Source: JBBIIC01 sp037446725 (lineage in GTDB: Bacteria; Actinomycetota; Coriobacteriia; Anaerosomatales; SLCP01). Taken from it: a stretch of DNA of 64,000 bases. The DNA lies in NCBI GenBank assembly GCA_037446725.1, contig JBBIIC010000009.1:8168-72167 (forward strand), given 5' to 3'. The stretch's first letter is position 1. Each line of letters starts with the position of its first letter. Below the pieces are notes generated by a model. It was not told where the DNA came from and did no database searches. It worked only from the letters and a program-made list of their open reading frames with translations. The position numbers were made by a program, and so were the translations under genes. This document shows, in pieces, positions 8,218-17,377 of this stretch.

Positions 8218-8910
8218 TCACAGGGGACGCCGCAGGCCATCCTCCTCGATCAGGATGTCCGTGCGGGTCACCGATACGACGGCGCCGCCACCCGAAACGC
8301 GCGAGAGAACCTCGTTGAGAAGCACGTCCGGCCGCAGCGAGCCCTCCTGCCCCATACGGGTGGCGATCTCGATGATGAACGGCGGCCCTGACGATCCGAC
8401 TCGCACCTCTTCCGGGAGGCTGCGAGCAAGATCGAAAACCTTGGTCTTGCCTTTGTGCTCCACCTCGAAGCGTCCCTCGCCGATCACAGCGACGAGCGCC
8501 CTCTCGATCAGTTCGGCGTCAAGCCCCTCCCCTCCGACCGCCACTTCGTACCTGGCAACCGTCGCGGCGGCCGTCAGCGACGGTTCCTTCTCGTGCACGT
8601 ACCCGATCTTCGAGACTCCGAGTTCGGGCGGGATAGCCGCCTGCAACCGACGCAGCACCTCGGCTGCCGGGACCGGCTGTGTGAGCCATACGTCGAAGTA
8701 CTCTCGCCTGCCTCCGGTACCTACCGGGAGCGCCGGCCCGAACGCCGCCTTCATCCTCGGGTTGAAGCCCTTGGTGACAGCATACGGCAACCGGGCACGC
8801 CGTGCCGAGCGCTCGAGCGCTCTCATGACCTCGAGGTGCGACAGGAAGCGCGCTCTGCCGTGCTTGGTGTACCTCACGCGAAGACGGAACTCACCGGCGG
8901 CCACGCGCAT
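8218..8910 (-). CDS. TIGR03936-family (DUF2344) radical-SAM-linked protein
   Basis: This is a 230-residue member of TIGR03936, a family found beside or fused to TIGR03960 radical SAM proteins. Its role is unknown; some family context suggests RNA modification. Visible family features are the basic N-terminus RLRVRYTKHGRARFLSHLEVMRALER and the motif KGFNPRMKAAFGPALP. The ATG at 8910 fits the domain start better than an upstream GTG at 8928. It overlaps the TIGR03960 gene by about 20 bases and precedes rng. This order is widespread in Gram-positive bacteria. Confidence 0.85.
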   Translation of the reverse strand: MRVAAGEFRLRVRYTKHGRARFLSHLEVMRALERSARRARLPYAVTKGFNPRMKAAFGPALPVGTGGRREYFDVWLTQPVPAAEVLRRLQAAIPPELGVSKIGYVHEKEPSLTAAATVARYEVAVGGEGLDAELIERALVAVIGEGRFEVEHKGKTKVFDLARSLPEEVRVGSSGPPFIIEIATRMGQEGSLRPDVLLNEVLSRVSGGGAVVSVTRTDILIEEDGLRRPL

Positions 8911-10744
8911 CACCGCCCAGCACGACATCTAGACCGAGATCGCCACAGACTCCACACCCGGTGCACCTGCCGAAGCTGCAGTCCTCCGTCGTCACACCCG
9001 CATACGCCCGGTCCCGCTCGAGGCGCAGGTAGCGCGTCGAGACCCCCGATGAGATGTGCGCCCATGGGAGCGGTTCGTCGTAGCCGAAGGTGCGCATGGC
9101 GATCCCCTCACCGTCCACACCGGCCGAACCGAACGCCCCGCGCCACAACGCCAGGTCGAACCGTTCACTCCACGCATCGAACCGGGCACCAGAACGCCAT
9201 GCGAGCTCGATCACGTCGGCGACCTCGCGGCCGCCGCGCGCGATCATCCCCTCGAGCAGCGAGACCTCGGCATCGTGCCACGAGAGGTCCACGCCCTTGC
9301 GGGGCATCGCATCCCGCAGCACGTCCTGGCGACGGAGTACCTCCTCGAAGGGCACTTGGCCGTCCCACTGGAACGGCGTGTGCGCCTTGGGCACGAACGT
9401 CGAGACGGACACCCCGATGCGCACCGACCCCCGGTCTCCGGCAGGCACAGTCTCTCGCGCCGCGCGCAGCACGCGCAGCACCAGGTCTCCGATGGCGGCG
9501 ACGTCCTCGTCTGTTTCGGTGGGCAGCCCGATCATGAAGTAGAGCTTCACACGCCTCCACCCAGCCGCGAACGCCCGCATCACCGTCTCAAGCAACTCGT
9601 CTTCCGAGACGTTCTTGTTGATCACATCCCGAAGCCGCTGGGTGCCGGCCTCGGGGGCGAAGGTGAGCCCCGACCTGCGGCCACCTGCCGCGAGGCGGGC
9701 CATCGAGACACCGAACGCGTCGACGCGCAGGCTCGGAAGCGAGATCGTCACCCCGGTCCCCTCGAGACGCGCGGTCAAGCGGCGCAGCACCTCTTCGAGC
9801 TGGCTGTGGTCGGTGGTCGAGAGGGAGGTGAGTGAGACCTCTTCGTAGCCGGTGCACTCGAGGCCCTCGAGCACGTCGCGCACGATCTCGTCGGCAGAGC
9901 GCTCCCTCACGGGGCGGTAAACCATCCCTGCCTGACAGAAGCGGCATCCCCTCGCACACCCGCGAAGCACCTCGACCGTGAGGCGATCGTGCACGACATC
10001 CATGTAGGGCACCACCGGGCAGGTCGGCGGGCGATACGCTCCGAGATCTCCGACCGCCCGCTTGGTCACGACCGCGGGCGCCGTGCCGGTCGGCTGGAGA
10101 GCACCATCGGGCGCCGGGCGGTACATTCCCGGCACGTAGACGCCGGGGACGACCGCGAGGCGCTCGAGCGTCTGTCCACGAGAGAGGCCTCGCGCCTTCG
10201 CCTCTCGCTGAACGCCCGCGATGTCGAGGACGGCGTCCTCCCCTTCCCCCACGAGTATGGCGTCGAGGAACGGCGCGACCGGTTCGGGGTTGTACGCACA
10301 CGGCCCCCCGCCAACTACGAGGGGGTCACCCTCGCCTCGGTCGGCTGAGCGGAGCGGAAGTCCGGCCAGATCGAGCACCTCGAGAATGTTCGTGTACGTG
10401 AGTTCGTAGGGCAGCGTTATGCCGACCAGATCGAAGGACGCCACCGGCGCGCACGATTCGAGCGAGAAGAGCGGAACCGCCGCGGAGCGCATCGCACTGG
10501 CCATGTCCACCCAGGGGACGTATGCGCGCTCGGCAGCCAGTCCCTCGGTCGAGTTCAGCCGGTCGTATAGGATTGCAAGACCCTGGTTCGCCTGCCCGAC
10601 CTCGTAGGCGTCAGGGTAGATGAGCACCGAGCGGTGCTCGGCAGCCTCGGGCCGCCTAACTCCCCACTCACTGTCGATGTAGCGTACCGGTCGCTCGACG
10701 CCTGCGAGCAGGGGCTCGACGCGCGGCCACAGATCAGAGCTCAC
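8891..10744 (-). CDS. TIGR03960-family B12-binding-type radical SAM protein
   Basis: A 617-residue radical SAM protein of the TIGR03960 family. A degenerate B12-binding-like N-terminal region (about 20-190) is followed by the radical SAM core with the cluster motif CARGCRFCQ near residue 268, which binds the 4Fe-4S cluster used to cleave SAM. A second cysteine group, DCSFGRCTGCGVCGD, sits near the C-terminus and could hold another cluster. It overlaps the DUF697 gene by 11 bases and the TIGR03936 gene downstream. The substrate is not established. Confidence 0.88.
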   Translation of the reverse strand: MSSDLWPRVEPLLAGVERPVRYIDSEWGVRRPEAAEHRSVLIYPDAYEVGQANQGLAILYDRLNSTEGLAAERAYVPWVDMASAMRSAAVPLFSLESCAPVASFDLVGITLPYELTYTNILEVLDLAGLPLRSADRGEGDPLVVGGGPCAYNPEPVAPFLDAILVGEGEDAVLDIAGVQREAKARGLSRGQTLERLAVVPGVYVPGMYRPAPDGALQPTGTAPAVVTKRAVGDLGAYRPPTCPVVPYMDVVHDRLTVEVLRGCARGCRFCQAGMVYRPVRERSADEIVRDVLEGLECTGYEEVSLTSLSTTDHSQLEEVLRRLTARLEGTGVTISLPSLRVDAFGVSMARLAAGGRRSGLTFAPEAGTQRLRDVINKNVSEDELLETVMRAFAAGWRRVKLYFMIGLPTETDEDVAAIGDLVLRVLRAARETVPAGDRGSVRIGVSVSTFVPKAHTPFQWDGQVPFEEVLRRQDVLRDAMPRKGVDLSWHDAEVSLLEGMIARGGREVADVIELAWRSGARFDAWSERFDLALWRGAFGSAGVDGEGIAMRTFGYDEPLPWAHISSGVSTRYLRLERDRAYAGVTTEDCSFGRCTGCGVCGDLGLDVVLGGDARGRR

Positions 10745-11696
10745 TGCGCTCCTCGGTGTCGAGCTCGACCCGCGCGGCCTGCAGCTCGGCCGCGGTGCTC
10801 CTCAGGACGCGGCGGTCGCTGCGGATACGCGCGACAGCGGCGTCGCGGATCTCAACGAGGCGCCCCGCGACGTCACTCAGGTCGGCGCCTTGCTCGAAGT
10901 ACGCGATGGCCGCCTTTCCCATCGCGATGGTTCCGCCGTAGCCGATGGCGCCCTTGATGGCCCAGCCGAATCCCGGTATCACGACCAGCAGTTGACGTGC
11001 GACGGCGCGCAGAGCGAACCCACCACCGACGACGGCAGCAAGCTCCTTCACCCGATCGGCGCCCAACGGCTGACCGTAGGCCGCGGCGATCTGTAGCAGC
11101 ATCTTGCCCTGATTCAGCGTCATCAGCGGCATGTCGGCCCCGGGGATGATGACAACGGTGCCGATGAGCGCGTTTTGCAGTGCGGTCATCTTTACGGCTT
11201 CGCCGGCGACGGCGCTGCGTATGAAGTCGAAGTTGTGCGCGAGCGCCAGGTGCTTGCCGGAGACGTGGTCGACGAACCAGTCGGCGGTAGCGTCCAGGGC
11301 GCTCGCGGCGTCCTCACCGAAGACGCAGTCGGCATACGGATGCCCTGCCGCCTCCGCGACCTCGTGCAAGCTGTCCGCGGCCCCGACCGCAAGCGCGGGA
11401 ATCGCACGCTCCCGCGCCTCGGTGAGTGTCTCCTTCATTCCTGTACGTCCGCTCCCCATGATCGCGATGACCGCGTCGGTGGTATCGCGCAGTATGACGG
11501 GCAAGGCCGGATCGGCGACCTCAACCTGGATGCGAGCGTTGGAGGTGTTGGGACGGAAGCGCTCGCGTGCGGCATCGATGAGCTCATCGGGGGCATCGGG
11601 ATCGATCACAACGACGATCCGCACCGGCTTCTCCCTCTCGGCTCTGATCTGGGAGCTAGAGCGAAGCAGGTCCGGAACATTGATCGGCAAGGCCAC
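10734..11696 (-). CDS. DUF697-containing membrane-associated protein
   Basis: A 320-residue protein. The first half looks like a nucleotide-fold or GTPase-remnant region without a P-loop: VVVIDPDAPDELI, then VIAIMGSGRTG. The second half carries DUF697, with hydrophobic stretches around GTVVIIPGADMPLMTLNQGKM and ALRAVARQLLVVIPGFGWAIKG, probably membrane-inserted. The GTG start follows GAGGAGGG. It begins 27 bases after rodA and overlaps the TIGR03960 gene, so it may bridge the cell-shape genes and the RNA-processing genes in one transcript. Function unknown. Confidence 0.75.
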   Translation of the reverse strand: MALPINVPDLLRSSSQIRAEREKPVRIVVVIDPDAPDELIDAARERFRPNTSNARIQVEVADPALPVILRDTTDAVIAIMGSGRTGMKETLTEARERAIPALAVGAADSLHEVAEAAGHPYADCVFGEDAASALDATADWFVDHVSGKHLALAHNFDFIRSAVAGEAVKMTALQNALIGTVVIIPGADMPLMTLNQGKMLLQIAAAYGQPLGADRVKELAAVVGGGFALRAVARQLLVVIPGFGWAIKGAIGYGGTIAMGKAAIAYFEQGADLSDVAGRLVEIRDAAVARIRSDRRVLRSTAAELQAARVELDTEERSEL

Positions 11697-11723
11697 GACG
11701 GTTCCCTCCTCGGATGGGCGGCG

Positions 11724-12857
11724 TCAGACGGCGGAACGGCGTGCCCATACGGACAGAAGGATACCCGTTCCAGCCAGGTTCGCGATCATGAACGACGAGC
11801 CGAAGCTGATGAAAGGCAGCGGGATGCCCGTGATGGGCATGAGCCCCATCGTCATTCCGATGTTCTGCATGATCTGGAACGTCCACATAGAGATGATGCC
11901 CACTGCGATCAGCGACCCCAGCAGGTCTCGCGAGGATGCCGATATCTCGAGTGCCGTCATCAGCAGGGCAAGATACAACCCGAGCAGCAGCACTGTGCCC
12001 ATGAAGCCCAGCTCCTCGCCGAGGACCGAGAAGATGAAGTCCGTATGCCGCTCGGGAAGAAAGTTGAGGTTGGACTGCGTACCCTGTCCGAGGCCCTTAC
12101 CAGTCAACCCGCCCGAGCCGATCGCGATCTTCGACTGCTCCAGGTTGTAGCCGGCACCCTGCGGGTCCCGATCCGGCTGTACGAACACGAGCAGGCGGTC
12201 CACCTGATAGTCGGCGAGCACCCCGGCCCTCAGCACGACACCTATCCCGACCGCCCCGACGAGGGCGAAGATCAGGAAGTACCGCGGCTTCAGTCCTCCG
12301 ACAAGCAGCATGCCCATCGTGATGAAGATGAGGACAAGTCCGGTACCGAGGTCCGGCTGCAGAAGAATCAGGCCGAATGGCAGCGCAAGGAACGCCAGCA
12401 CTCGTAGCACGTCGCGAGGACGCTCGATCGCGCCCCGGTACTGCGATATCACGATCGCCATGATAACGATCGTCAGGATCTTCGCCGGCTCCGAGGGTTG
12501 GAACAGCCTGACTCCGCCTATCTCGAGCCATGCCGTCGCTCCCTTGGCTGTCCCCCCGAGGCCGGGGATGAGCGGACTCACGATGAGCAGGGCGTTCAGA
12601 ACGACCAGGGGCCCGAGCCAGCCCTCGAGGCGCTTGTAATCGATGGCCCAGAGAAACGCAAGCGGCACCAGACCAAGACCAACGCCGACGAGGTGGCGCC
12701 GGAACATGGCGTCCCCCGCGGTGAACCCCGACACCGCCGAGTGCACGATGACCGCGCCGTAGGCGATGAGTAGCCCGACGCTGAGCAGCAACGGCAGGTT
12801 CGCCCAGCGACGGACAACCGCCATGCGAGAATCGGGGCGCTTGCTAGCGCGAGACAT
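11724..12857 (-). CDS. rodA: Peptidoglycan glycosyltransferase RodA (SEDS)
   Basis: RodA polymerises glycan strands from lipid II during side-wall growth, working with PBP2. The 377-residue protein has about ten hydrophobic helices. SEDS features include QPSEPAKI, LQPDLGTGLVL, GQGTQSNLNFLPERHTDFIF and the C-terminal LPFISFGSS. The ATG at 12857 lies 14 bases inside the end of mrdA and was preferred to a far upstream start that would run through mrdA in another frame. The tight overlap fits a stoichiometric RodA-PBP2 pair. Confidence 0.95.
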   Translation of the reverse strand: MSRASKRPDSRMAVVRRWANLPLLLSVGLLIAYGAVIVHSAVSGFTAGDAMFRRHLVGVGLGLVPLAFLWAIDYKRLEGWLGPLVVLNALLIVSPLIPGLGGTAKGATAWLEIGGVRLFQPSEPAKILTIVIMAIVISQYRGAIERPRDVLRVLAFLALPFGLILLQPDLGTGLVLIFITMGMLLVGGLKPRYFLIFALVGAVGIGVVLRAGVLADYQVDRLLVFVQPDRDPQGAGYNLEQSKIAIGSGGLTGKGLGQGTQSNLNFLPERHTDFIFSVLGEELGFMGTVLLLGLYLALLMTALEISASSRDLLGSLIAVGIISMWTFQIMQNIGMTMGLMPITGIPLPFISFGSSFMIANLAGTGILLSVWARRSAV

Positions 12858-14742
12858 CGGTCGCCTGCACGTGCTCGACGGGCAGACCGAGGAGCGCTGC
12901 CAGTATCTCACGGGCCGCCGGCGCAGCGATTGCTCCTCCATGACCGCCCTGCTCCAGAAGGACCGCAACCGCATACTTCGGGTCGTCGGCCGGCGCGTAC
13001 GCCGTGAACCAAGCGTAGTCGTCCTTGCCGGCGACCTCGGCGGTGCCGGTCTTGCCAGCGACCTCGGCTCCGAAGCCGCGGAACGCGCTCGCGCCGGTAC
13101 CCCGTTCCGTGACCGCAAGTAGTGAGTTGTGCATCGTCCGCAGGATGCTCTCCGAGACACCCGTTGACACCACGATCTCGGGTTCGAACGCGCGGACCGG
13201 CTCTCCCTTCGAGTCGAGGACCTCCTTGAGCACGTGCGGCCGCATGATGTCGCCGTCGTTCGCAATTCCCGCGTAGACCCCGGCCATCTGAAGAGGGGTG
13301 GTCAGCATGTCGCCCTGCCCGATGGAGATGTTGACGGTGTCGCCGGGCAGCCACTGCCGGTACTCGGGGTAATCGGCGTTGAACTCCGCTTTCCACGCGG
13401 CATCGGGCACGCGACCCTCGACCTCGCCGGGCAGGTCGATACCGAGCCGCGAGCCGAGGCCGAAACGACGGGAGAACTCCTGTAGCTCCTCGCGACCGCG
13501 TTTGTAGAACGTGTGGCCGATCTCGTAGAAGACGATGTCGCAGCTCTCCGAGATCCCGCGAGTGAACCCGACCCCGCCGTGTCCCCGCCGGTTCCAGCAG
13601 AACTTCGACCACTCCTCGCCCTGACCGGTCCACCGGCCCGAACAGTCGTACGAGTGGCTGAGCGAGGTCACGCCGTATTCGAGTCCGGCCATGCCGGTGA
13701 TGGCCTTGAAGGTCGACGCGGGCGGATAGAGCGCCTGTATCGCCCGGTTGTTAAGCGGATACTCGCTGTCCTTGGCGTTCAGTGCCTCCCAGTTCTTCGT
13801 GCTGATGCCGCCGATGAACAACGTGGGGTCGTAGGTCGGGGCGCTCGCCATCGCAAGCACCTCGCCCGTCCGGACGTCGAGAGCGATCGCGGCACCGGCA
13901 CGCGCGTTCTTGAAGTCGTCCGCGCGTGCCTCGGCAAGCGCACGTTGCAACGCCTCCTCGGCGACCCGCTGTACCTCGATGTCGATCGTCAGCACGACGT
14001 CTCTTCCGGCGACCGGTTCGGCTTCTTCGAGGACGTGCCTAGGCGAGCCCAGTGCATCGACCTCGACCCTGCGGTAACCCTTCTGTCCCTGCAGCACCGA
14101 CTCGAACTGACGCTCCGCACCAGCCTTGCCCACCACGTCACCGAGTAGGTATCCTTCCCACTCGCCCGATTCGAGGCTTTCCTCGGAGATTTCCCCCGTG
14201 TAGCCCAGGACATGGGCGGCGAGTGTGCCGTTGGGGTACTCGCGGACCGGTACGACGGAGAGTTCGACTCCGGGATACTCCGACTCATGCTCCGCGAGGT
14301 AGGCGACGGTCGTCATTGATACGTCAACGGCCACCAGACGCGGTTTGAGTGCCGCTTCCTTCGTCGAGGCGACGCGCTCCTTGACCTCACCGAGCGGCAT
14401 ACCGAGCACGACCGACAGCCGGTACAGCATGTCCTCGTCGTCCTTGGCCGATGGCGCGACCGTGACACCGAGTGTGGCGCGGTTGCTCACGAGAGGGACC
14501 CCGTTGCGATCGAGGATGCGGCCGCGTGGCGCGTCGACGGCTACCTCACGCACGCGGTTGTTCTCCGCGGCCTCTGCGAAGCGGTCGCCCGAGAGCACCT
14601 GCATGCTCCACGCCCGGAGGAGCAGTACTCCGAGCACGCTCAGGAACACGATCCCGAGCGCCGCGTAGCGCGATTTCAGTTGTTCGCGGAAGGTCGCCAC
14701 GTATGGGGCTCCAGTGTTTCGAGCAGTGTGCTGCTCGGGCAC
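12844..14742 (-). CDS. mrdA: Penicillin-binding protein 2 (elongasome transpeptidase)
   Basis: A class B PBP of 632 residues that cross-links peptidoglycan for the elongasome. One N-terminal membrane anchor lies near residues 28-50. The dimerisation/pedestal region follows, then the transpeptidase domain with PPASTFKAITG (SxxK), SESCDIVFYE (the SxN-equivalent motif) and GKTGTAEV (KTG). It starts with GTG 9 bases after mreD and overlaps rodA. The length and motif set are complete. Confidence 0.94.
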   Translation of the reverse strand: MPEQHTARNTGAPYVATFREQLKSRYAALGIVFLSVLGVLLLRAWSMQVLSGDRFAEAAENNRVREVAVDAPRGRILDRNGVPLVSNRATLGVTVAPSAKDDEDMLYRLSVVLGMPLGEVKERVASTKEAALKPRLVAVDVSMTTVAYLAEHESEYPGVELSVVPVREYPNGTLAAHVLGYTGEISEESLESGEWEGYLLGDVVGKAGAERQFESVLQGQKGYRRVEVDALGSPRHVLEEAEPVAGRDVVLTIDIEVQRVAEEALQRALAEARADDFKNARAGAAIALDVRTGEVLAMASAPTYDPTLFIGGISTKNWEALNAKDSEYPLNNRAIQALYPPASTFKAITGMAGLEYGVTSLSHSYDCSGRWTGQGEEWSKFCWNRRGHGGVGFTRGISESCDIVFYEIGHTFYKRGREELQEFSRRFGLGSRLGIDLPGEVEGRVPDAAWKAEFNADYPEYRQWLPGDTVNISIGQGDMLTTPLQMAGVYAGIANDGDIMRPHVLKEVLDSKGEPVRAFEPEIVVSTGVSESILRTMHNSLLAVTERGTGASAFRGFGAEVAGKTGTAEVAGKDDYAWFTAYAPADDPKYAVAVLLEQGGHGGAIAAPAAREILAALLGLPVEHVQATDVSR

Positions 14743-14751
14743 GCCGGGCGG

Positions 14752-15261
14752 CTATGCCAGGCGGCGGAAGGTCGTCATCGGCTTCTCCCGACGCAAGAAG
14801 CGGGCCACCCACGGGTAGACGAGCAGGGCTAGCGCAGAATTATACAACGCTGCGGGCAGGGCGAGCCCGACGAGATCGCCGAAGGTGACCGCCGATTCGC
14901 CCAGAACCGCCAGGACGAGGACGTAACCGACTTCGAACGTCAGCGTAGCGAAGGAGACGATGACGAGGGGCACCAGCCACCCCTCCGAGAACGTGTTCTC
15001 CTGCACGGAACCGGCGACGAACCCCACGAGGCACAGGAACAGAGCACCCACGCCGACGGGAGCGGTACCGAGAAGGTCGAAAAGCAGTCCGGCCGAGAAG
15101 CCGGCGAGCATGCCTGCCCGGGGACCCTTCACGAGTGCGATCGTCACAGCAGCAAGGAGCAGCGCGTTCGGTGTGACACCGGCGATCGCGAGGTAGGGCA
15201 CGAGCGCGACCTGAACGACAAGGGCCCCGAGCAGCGTCAGCACTGGTATCAGGCGGCTCAC
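14752..15261 (-). CDS. mreD: Rod shape-determining protein MreD
   Basis: A 169-residue, very hydrophobic protein with about five or six predicted membrane helices, at the canonical position between mreC and mrdA. MreD is part of the membrane scaffold of the elongation complex. Sequence conservation in this family is low, and the call rests largely on topology and context. The GTG start overlaps the mreC stop as GTGA. Confidence 0.88.
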   Translation of the reverse strand: MSRLIPVLTLLGALVVQVALVPYLAIAGVTPNALLLAAVTIALVKGPRAGMLAGFSAGLLFDLLGTAPVGVGALFLCLVGFVAGSVQENTFSEGWLVPLVIVSFATLTFEVGYVLVLAVLGESAVTFGDLVGLALPAALYNSALALLVYPWVARFLRREKPMTTFRRLA

Positions 15262-16118
15262 TCCCCGCCTCCCGTCGTGGCGTCCTCAAAAGGCACGCCG
15301 ACAAGGACGACAACCTCCTCCAGGCCGGCGAGCGCCGCGCTCGGGCGCACCTGGATGCGGGGGAACAGGTCGGCATCGTTGAGCTGCACGTCGGAGACCT
15401 CGCCGATAAGTAGGCCCTTCGGGTAGACGCCACCCATCCCCGAGGTCAGAACGACGTCTCCGACCGTGACCGTGGTCTCCCGACTCACGTAGTCAAGAGT
15501 GAGGTCTCCTCCCAGGGAGCCGTTGACCACGCCCTCAGCTCGCGTCGCCTGGAGCATCGCCCCCACGCCGCTGCGCTGATCGGTGATGAGGCGCACGCGC
15601 GACGAGTGCGGTCCCGCCTCGACGATCTGTCCGATCAGGCCCTGAGCGGCGAGCACAGGCATGCCGACGGCCACACCCTCCTCGGTCCCGCGGTCGATGG
15701 TGATGACGCCCTCCCACAGCGTCGCCGGCCTGCCGATCACGCGGGCACCCAGCGCCTCAATCTCACGCGCCTCCACAAACCCGACCAGCTCGCGCAGCCG
15801 CTCGTTCTCCTGCCGCGCTTCCTCGAGTGCCGCAAGACGCGCGCGCATCTCCTCATTCTGCTGGCGCAGGGCCTCCAGGTCGCTCCGCGAGACGGACAGG
15901 TCGCGGACCCACGACCCCACGGCGCGGACGGGCGTCGTCAGCGCGTAGCCCGCGTGACCCACCGGCGCGAGAACCGTCTGCACGCCACGGCGAGCCGTGT
16001 GAAGCGGACCGGAGCTGCTCTCACGGAAGTAAATGGTGATAAGGATGAACGCAACGACGACGAGCACGGCGAGTATCCATCCGTCTCCGCCGGTCTTCTC
16101 GCGTTGGGAGATTCGCAC
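15258..16118 (-). CDS. mreC: Rod shape-determining protein MreC
   Basis: MreC is the bitopic scaffold that connects MreB to PBP2 outside the membrane. It has 286 residues. One membrane segment lies at about 13-30. A coiled coil follows at about 68-110 (LEALRQQNEEMRARLAALEE), then the double beta-barrel with GVAVGMPVLAAQGLIGQI, VRLITDQRSGVGAMLQ and LTSGMGGVYPKGLLIGEV. Context between mreB and mreD confirms the call. Confidence 0.95.
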   Translation of the reverse strand: MRISQREKTGGDGWILAVLVVVAFILITIYFRESSSGPLHTARRGVQTVLAPVGHAGYALTTPVRAVGSWVRDLSVSRSDLEALRQQNEEMRARLAALEEARQENERLRELVGFVEAREIEALGARVIGRPATLWEGVITIDRGTEEGVAVGMPVLAAQGLIGQIVEAGPHSSRVRLITDQRSGVGAMLQATRAEGVVNGSLGGDLTLDYVSRETTVTVGDVVLTSGMGGVYPKGLLIGEVSDVQLNDADLFPRIQVRPSAALAGLEEVVVLVGVPFEDATTGGGE

Positions 16119-16134
16119 TGCGAAGACGAGCCCC

Positions 16135-17175
16135 CTACCTTGCGCCCGTGAGGACCTTCTTGAGGGCGTCGATCTCCTCGAGGGCCATGGCTGAGCCGTC
16201 GACGACGTTCGTGAGTGCGTTGCCCGACACGTGGACCGGCATCCCGGTCTCGTGCTTCAGCCGCTCGTCGAGACCCTTGAGCAGCGCACCGCCCCCGGTG
16301 AGCACGATGCCGTACTCCATGAGGTCGCTCGCGAGCTCGGGTGGAGTCTGCTCGAGCGTCGCCTTGACCGCTGCGACTATCGCGGCGATGGGCTCCTCGA
16401 GGGCCTCGCGGATCTCCTCGGACTCCATCGTCACGGTGCGCGGAAGGCCGGTCAGCAGGTCGCGTCCGCGCACCTCGACGTCGACCTCCTCGAGCAATGG
16501 CCATGCGCTCCCGATCTCGAACTTGATCTCTTCGGCAGTGCGCTCGCCGATGAGCACGTTATACGCGCGCTTCACGTGGGCGATGATCGCGTCGTCGAAC
16601 TCGTCACCGGCGATGCGGATGGATTGCGCCACCACGATGCCGCCGAGCGAGATGACGGCGACCTCGGTGGTGCCGCCGCCAACGTCGACGACCATGTTCC
16701 CGGTCGGCTCCTGTATCGGCAGGCCCGCCCCGATAGCTGCCGCCATCGGTTCCTCGATGAGGTAGGCCTGGCGCGCGCCCGCCTGCATCGTCGCTTCGAA
16801 GACCGCGCGCTTCTCGACCTCGGTCACGCCTGAGGGGACACAGACGACGACGCGCGGCTTCGGCTGCCAGGGAAAGCGCTTCACCCGCGTCTTGTTGATG
16901 AAATACCGCAGCATCGACTCGGTGACCTCGAAGTCGGCTATCACGCCGTCCTTCAGCGGCCGGATGGCGACGATGCTCCCGGGCGTCCGTCCGAGCATGC
17001 GCTTGGCCTCGATACCGACCGCGAGTACACGCTTGGTGTCCCTTTCCACGGCGACCACGGAGGGCTCGATGAGCACGATACCGCGGCCGCGCACCGAAAC
17101 GAGTGTGTTGGCCGTGCCGAGGTCGACGGCCATGTCGCCGCCCCACGAGTTGAAGAACATATCTACGAGCGACAC
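16135..17175 (-). CDS. mreB: Actin-like cell-shape protein MreB
   Basis: MreB forms membrane-bound filaments that direct wall synthesis. Actin-fold motifs: MAVDLGTANTLV (phosphate 1), VVDVGGGTTEVAVISLGG (phosphate 2) and GIVLTGGGALLKGLDE (adenosine). The GTG at 17175 was chosen because AAGGGAG lies 10 bases ahead. This gives 346 residues, the normal family length; longer upstream readings have no family match. First gene of mreBCD-mrdA-rodA, with a leader of about 130 bases. Confidence 0.95.
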   Translation of the reverse strand: MSLVDMFFNSWGGDMAVDLGTANTLVSVRGRGIVLIEPSVVAVERDTKRVLAVGIEAKRMLGRTPGSIVAIRPLKDGVIADFEVTESMLRYFINKTRVKRFPWQPKPRVVVCVPSGVTEVEKRAVFEATMQAGARQAYLIEEPMAAAIGAGLPIQEPTGNMVVDVGGGTTEVAVISLGGIVVAQSIRIAGDEFDDAIIAHVKRAYNVLIGERTAEEIKFEIGSAWPLLEEVDVEVRGRDLLTGLPRTVTMESEEIREALEEPIAAIVAAVKATLEQTPPELASDLMEYGIVLTGGGALLKGLDERLKHETGMPVHVSGNALTNVVDGSAMALEEIDALKKVLTGAR

Positions 17176-17314
17176 GGTCGCTGTGCTCCCTTCTAGGTGG
17201 CGGTCATCCCGCCACAGTGCGCGCCCGTGCGACAAGCGCACGAAGAGCCACTGCACGACGAAACGGCCCGCGGAAGCTCCCGCTTCCGAGAACCGCAGGT
17301 CTTGGACCCGGACA

Positions 17315-17323
17315 AGTGTAGCA
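17315..17323 (-). promoter_or_regulatory. Extended -10 promoter candidate for the mre operon
   Basis: The minus strand carries TGC-TACACT, an extended -10 element, 140 bases before mreB. The -35 region is poor, as expected for this promoter class. The leader contains a 7-bp hairpin at 17271-17288 (CGGAAGC / GCTTCCG). Confidence 0.4.
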
Positions 17324-17377
17324 CAGCCGACGAGCGCGTCTTCCTACGATACGGTGACGTGATTAGGCGAGCCGGAC

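Noticed and set aside
12858..13265. Longer N-terminus for RodA reading through mrdA
   Set aside because: The added residues are Arg/Ser-rich shadow sequence of mrdA; the ATG at 12857 gives the normal RodA start.
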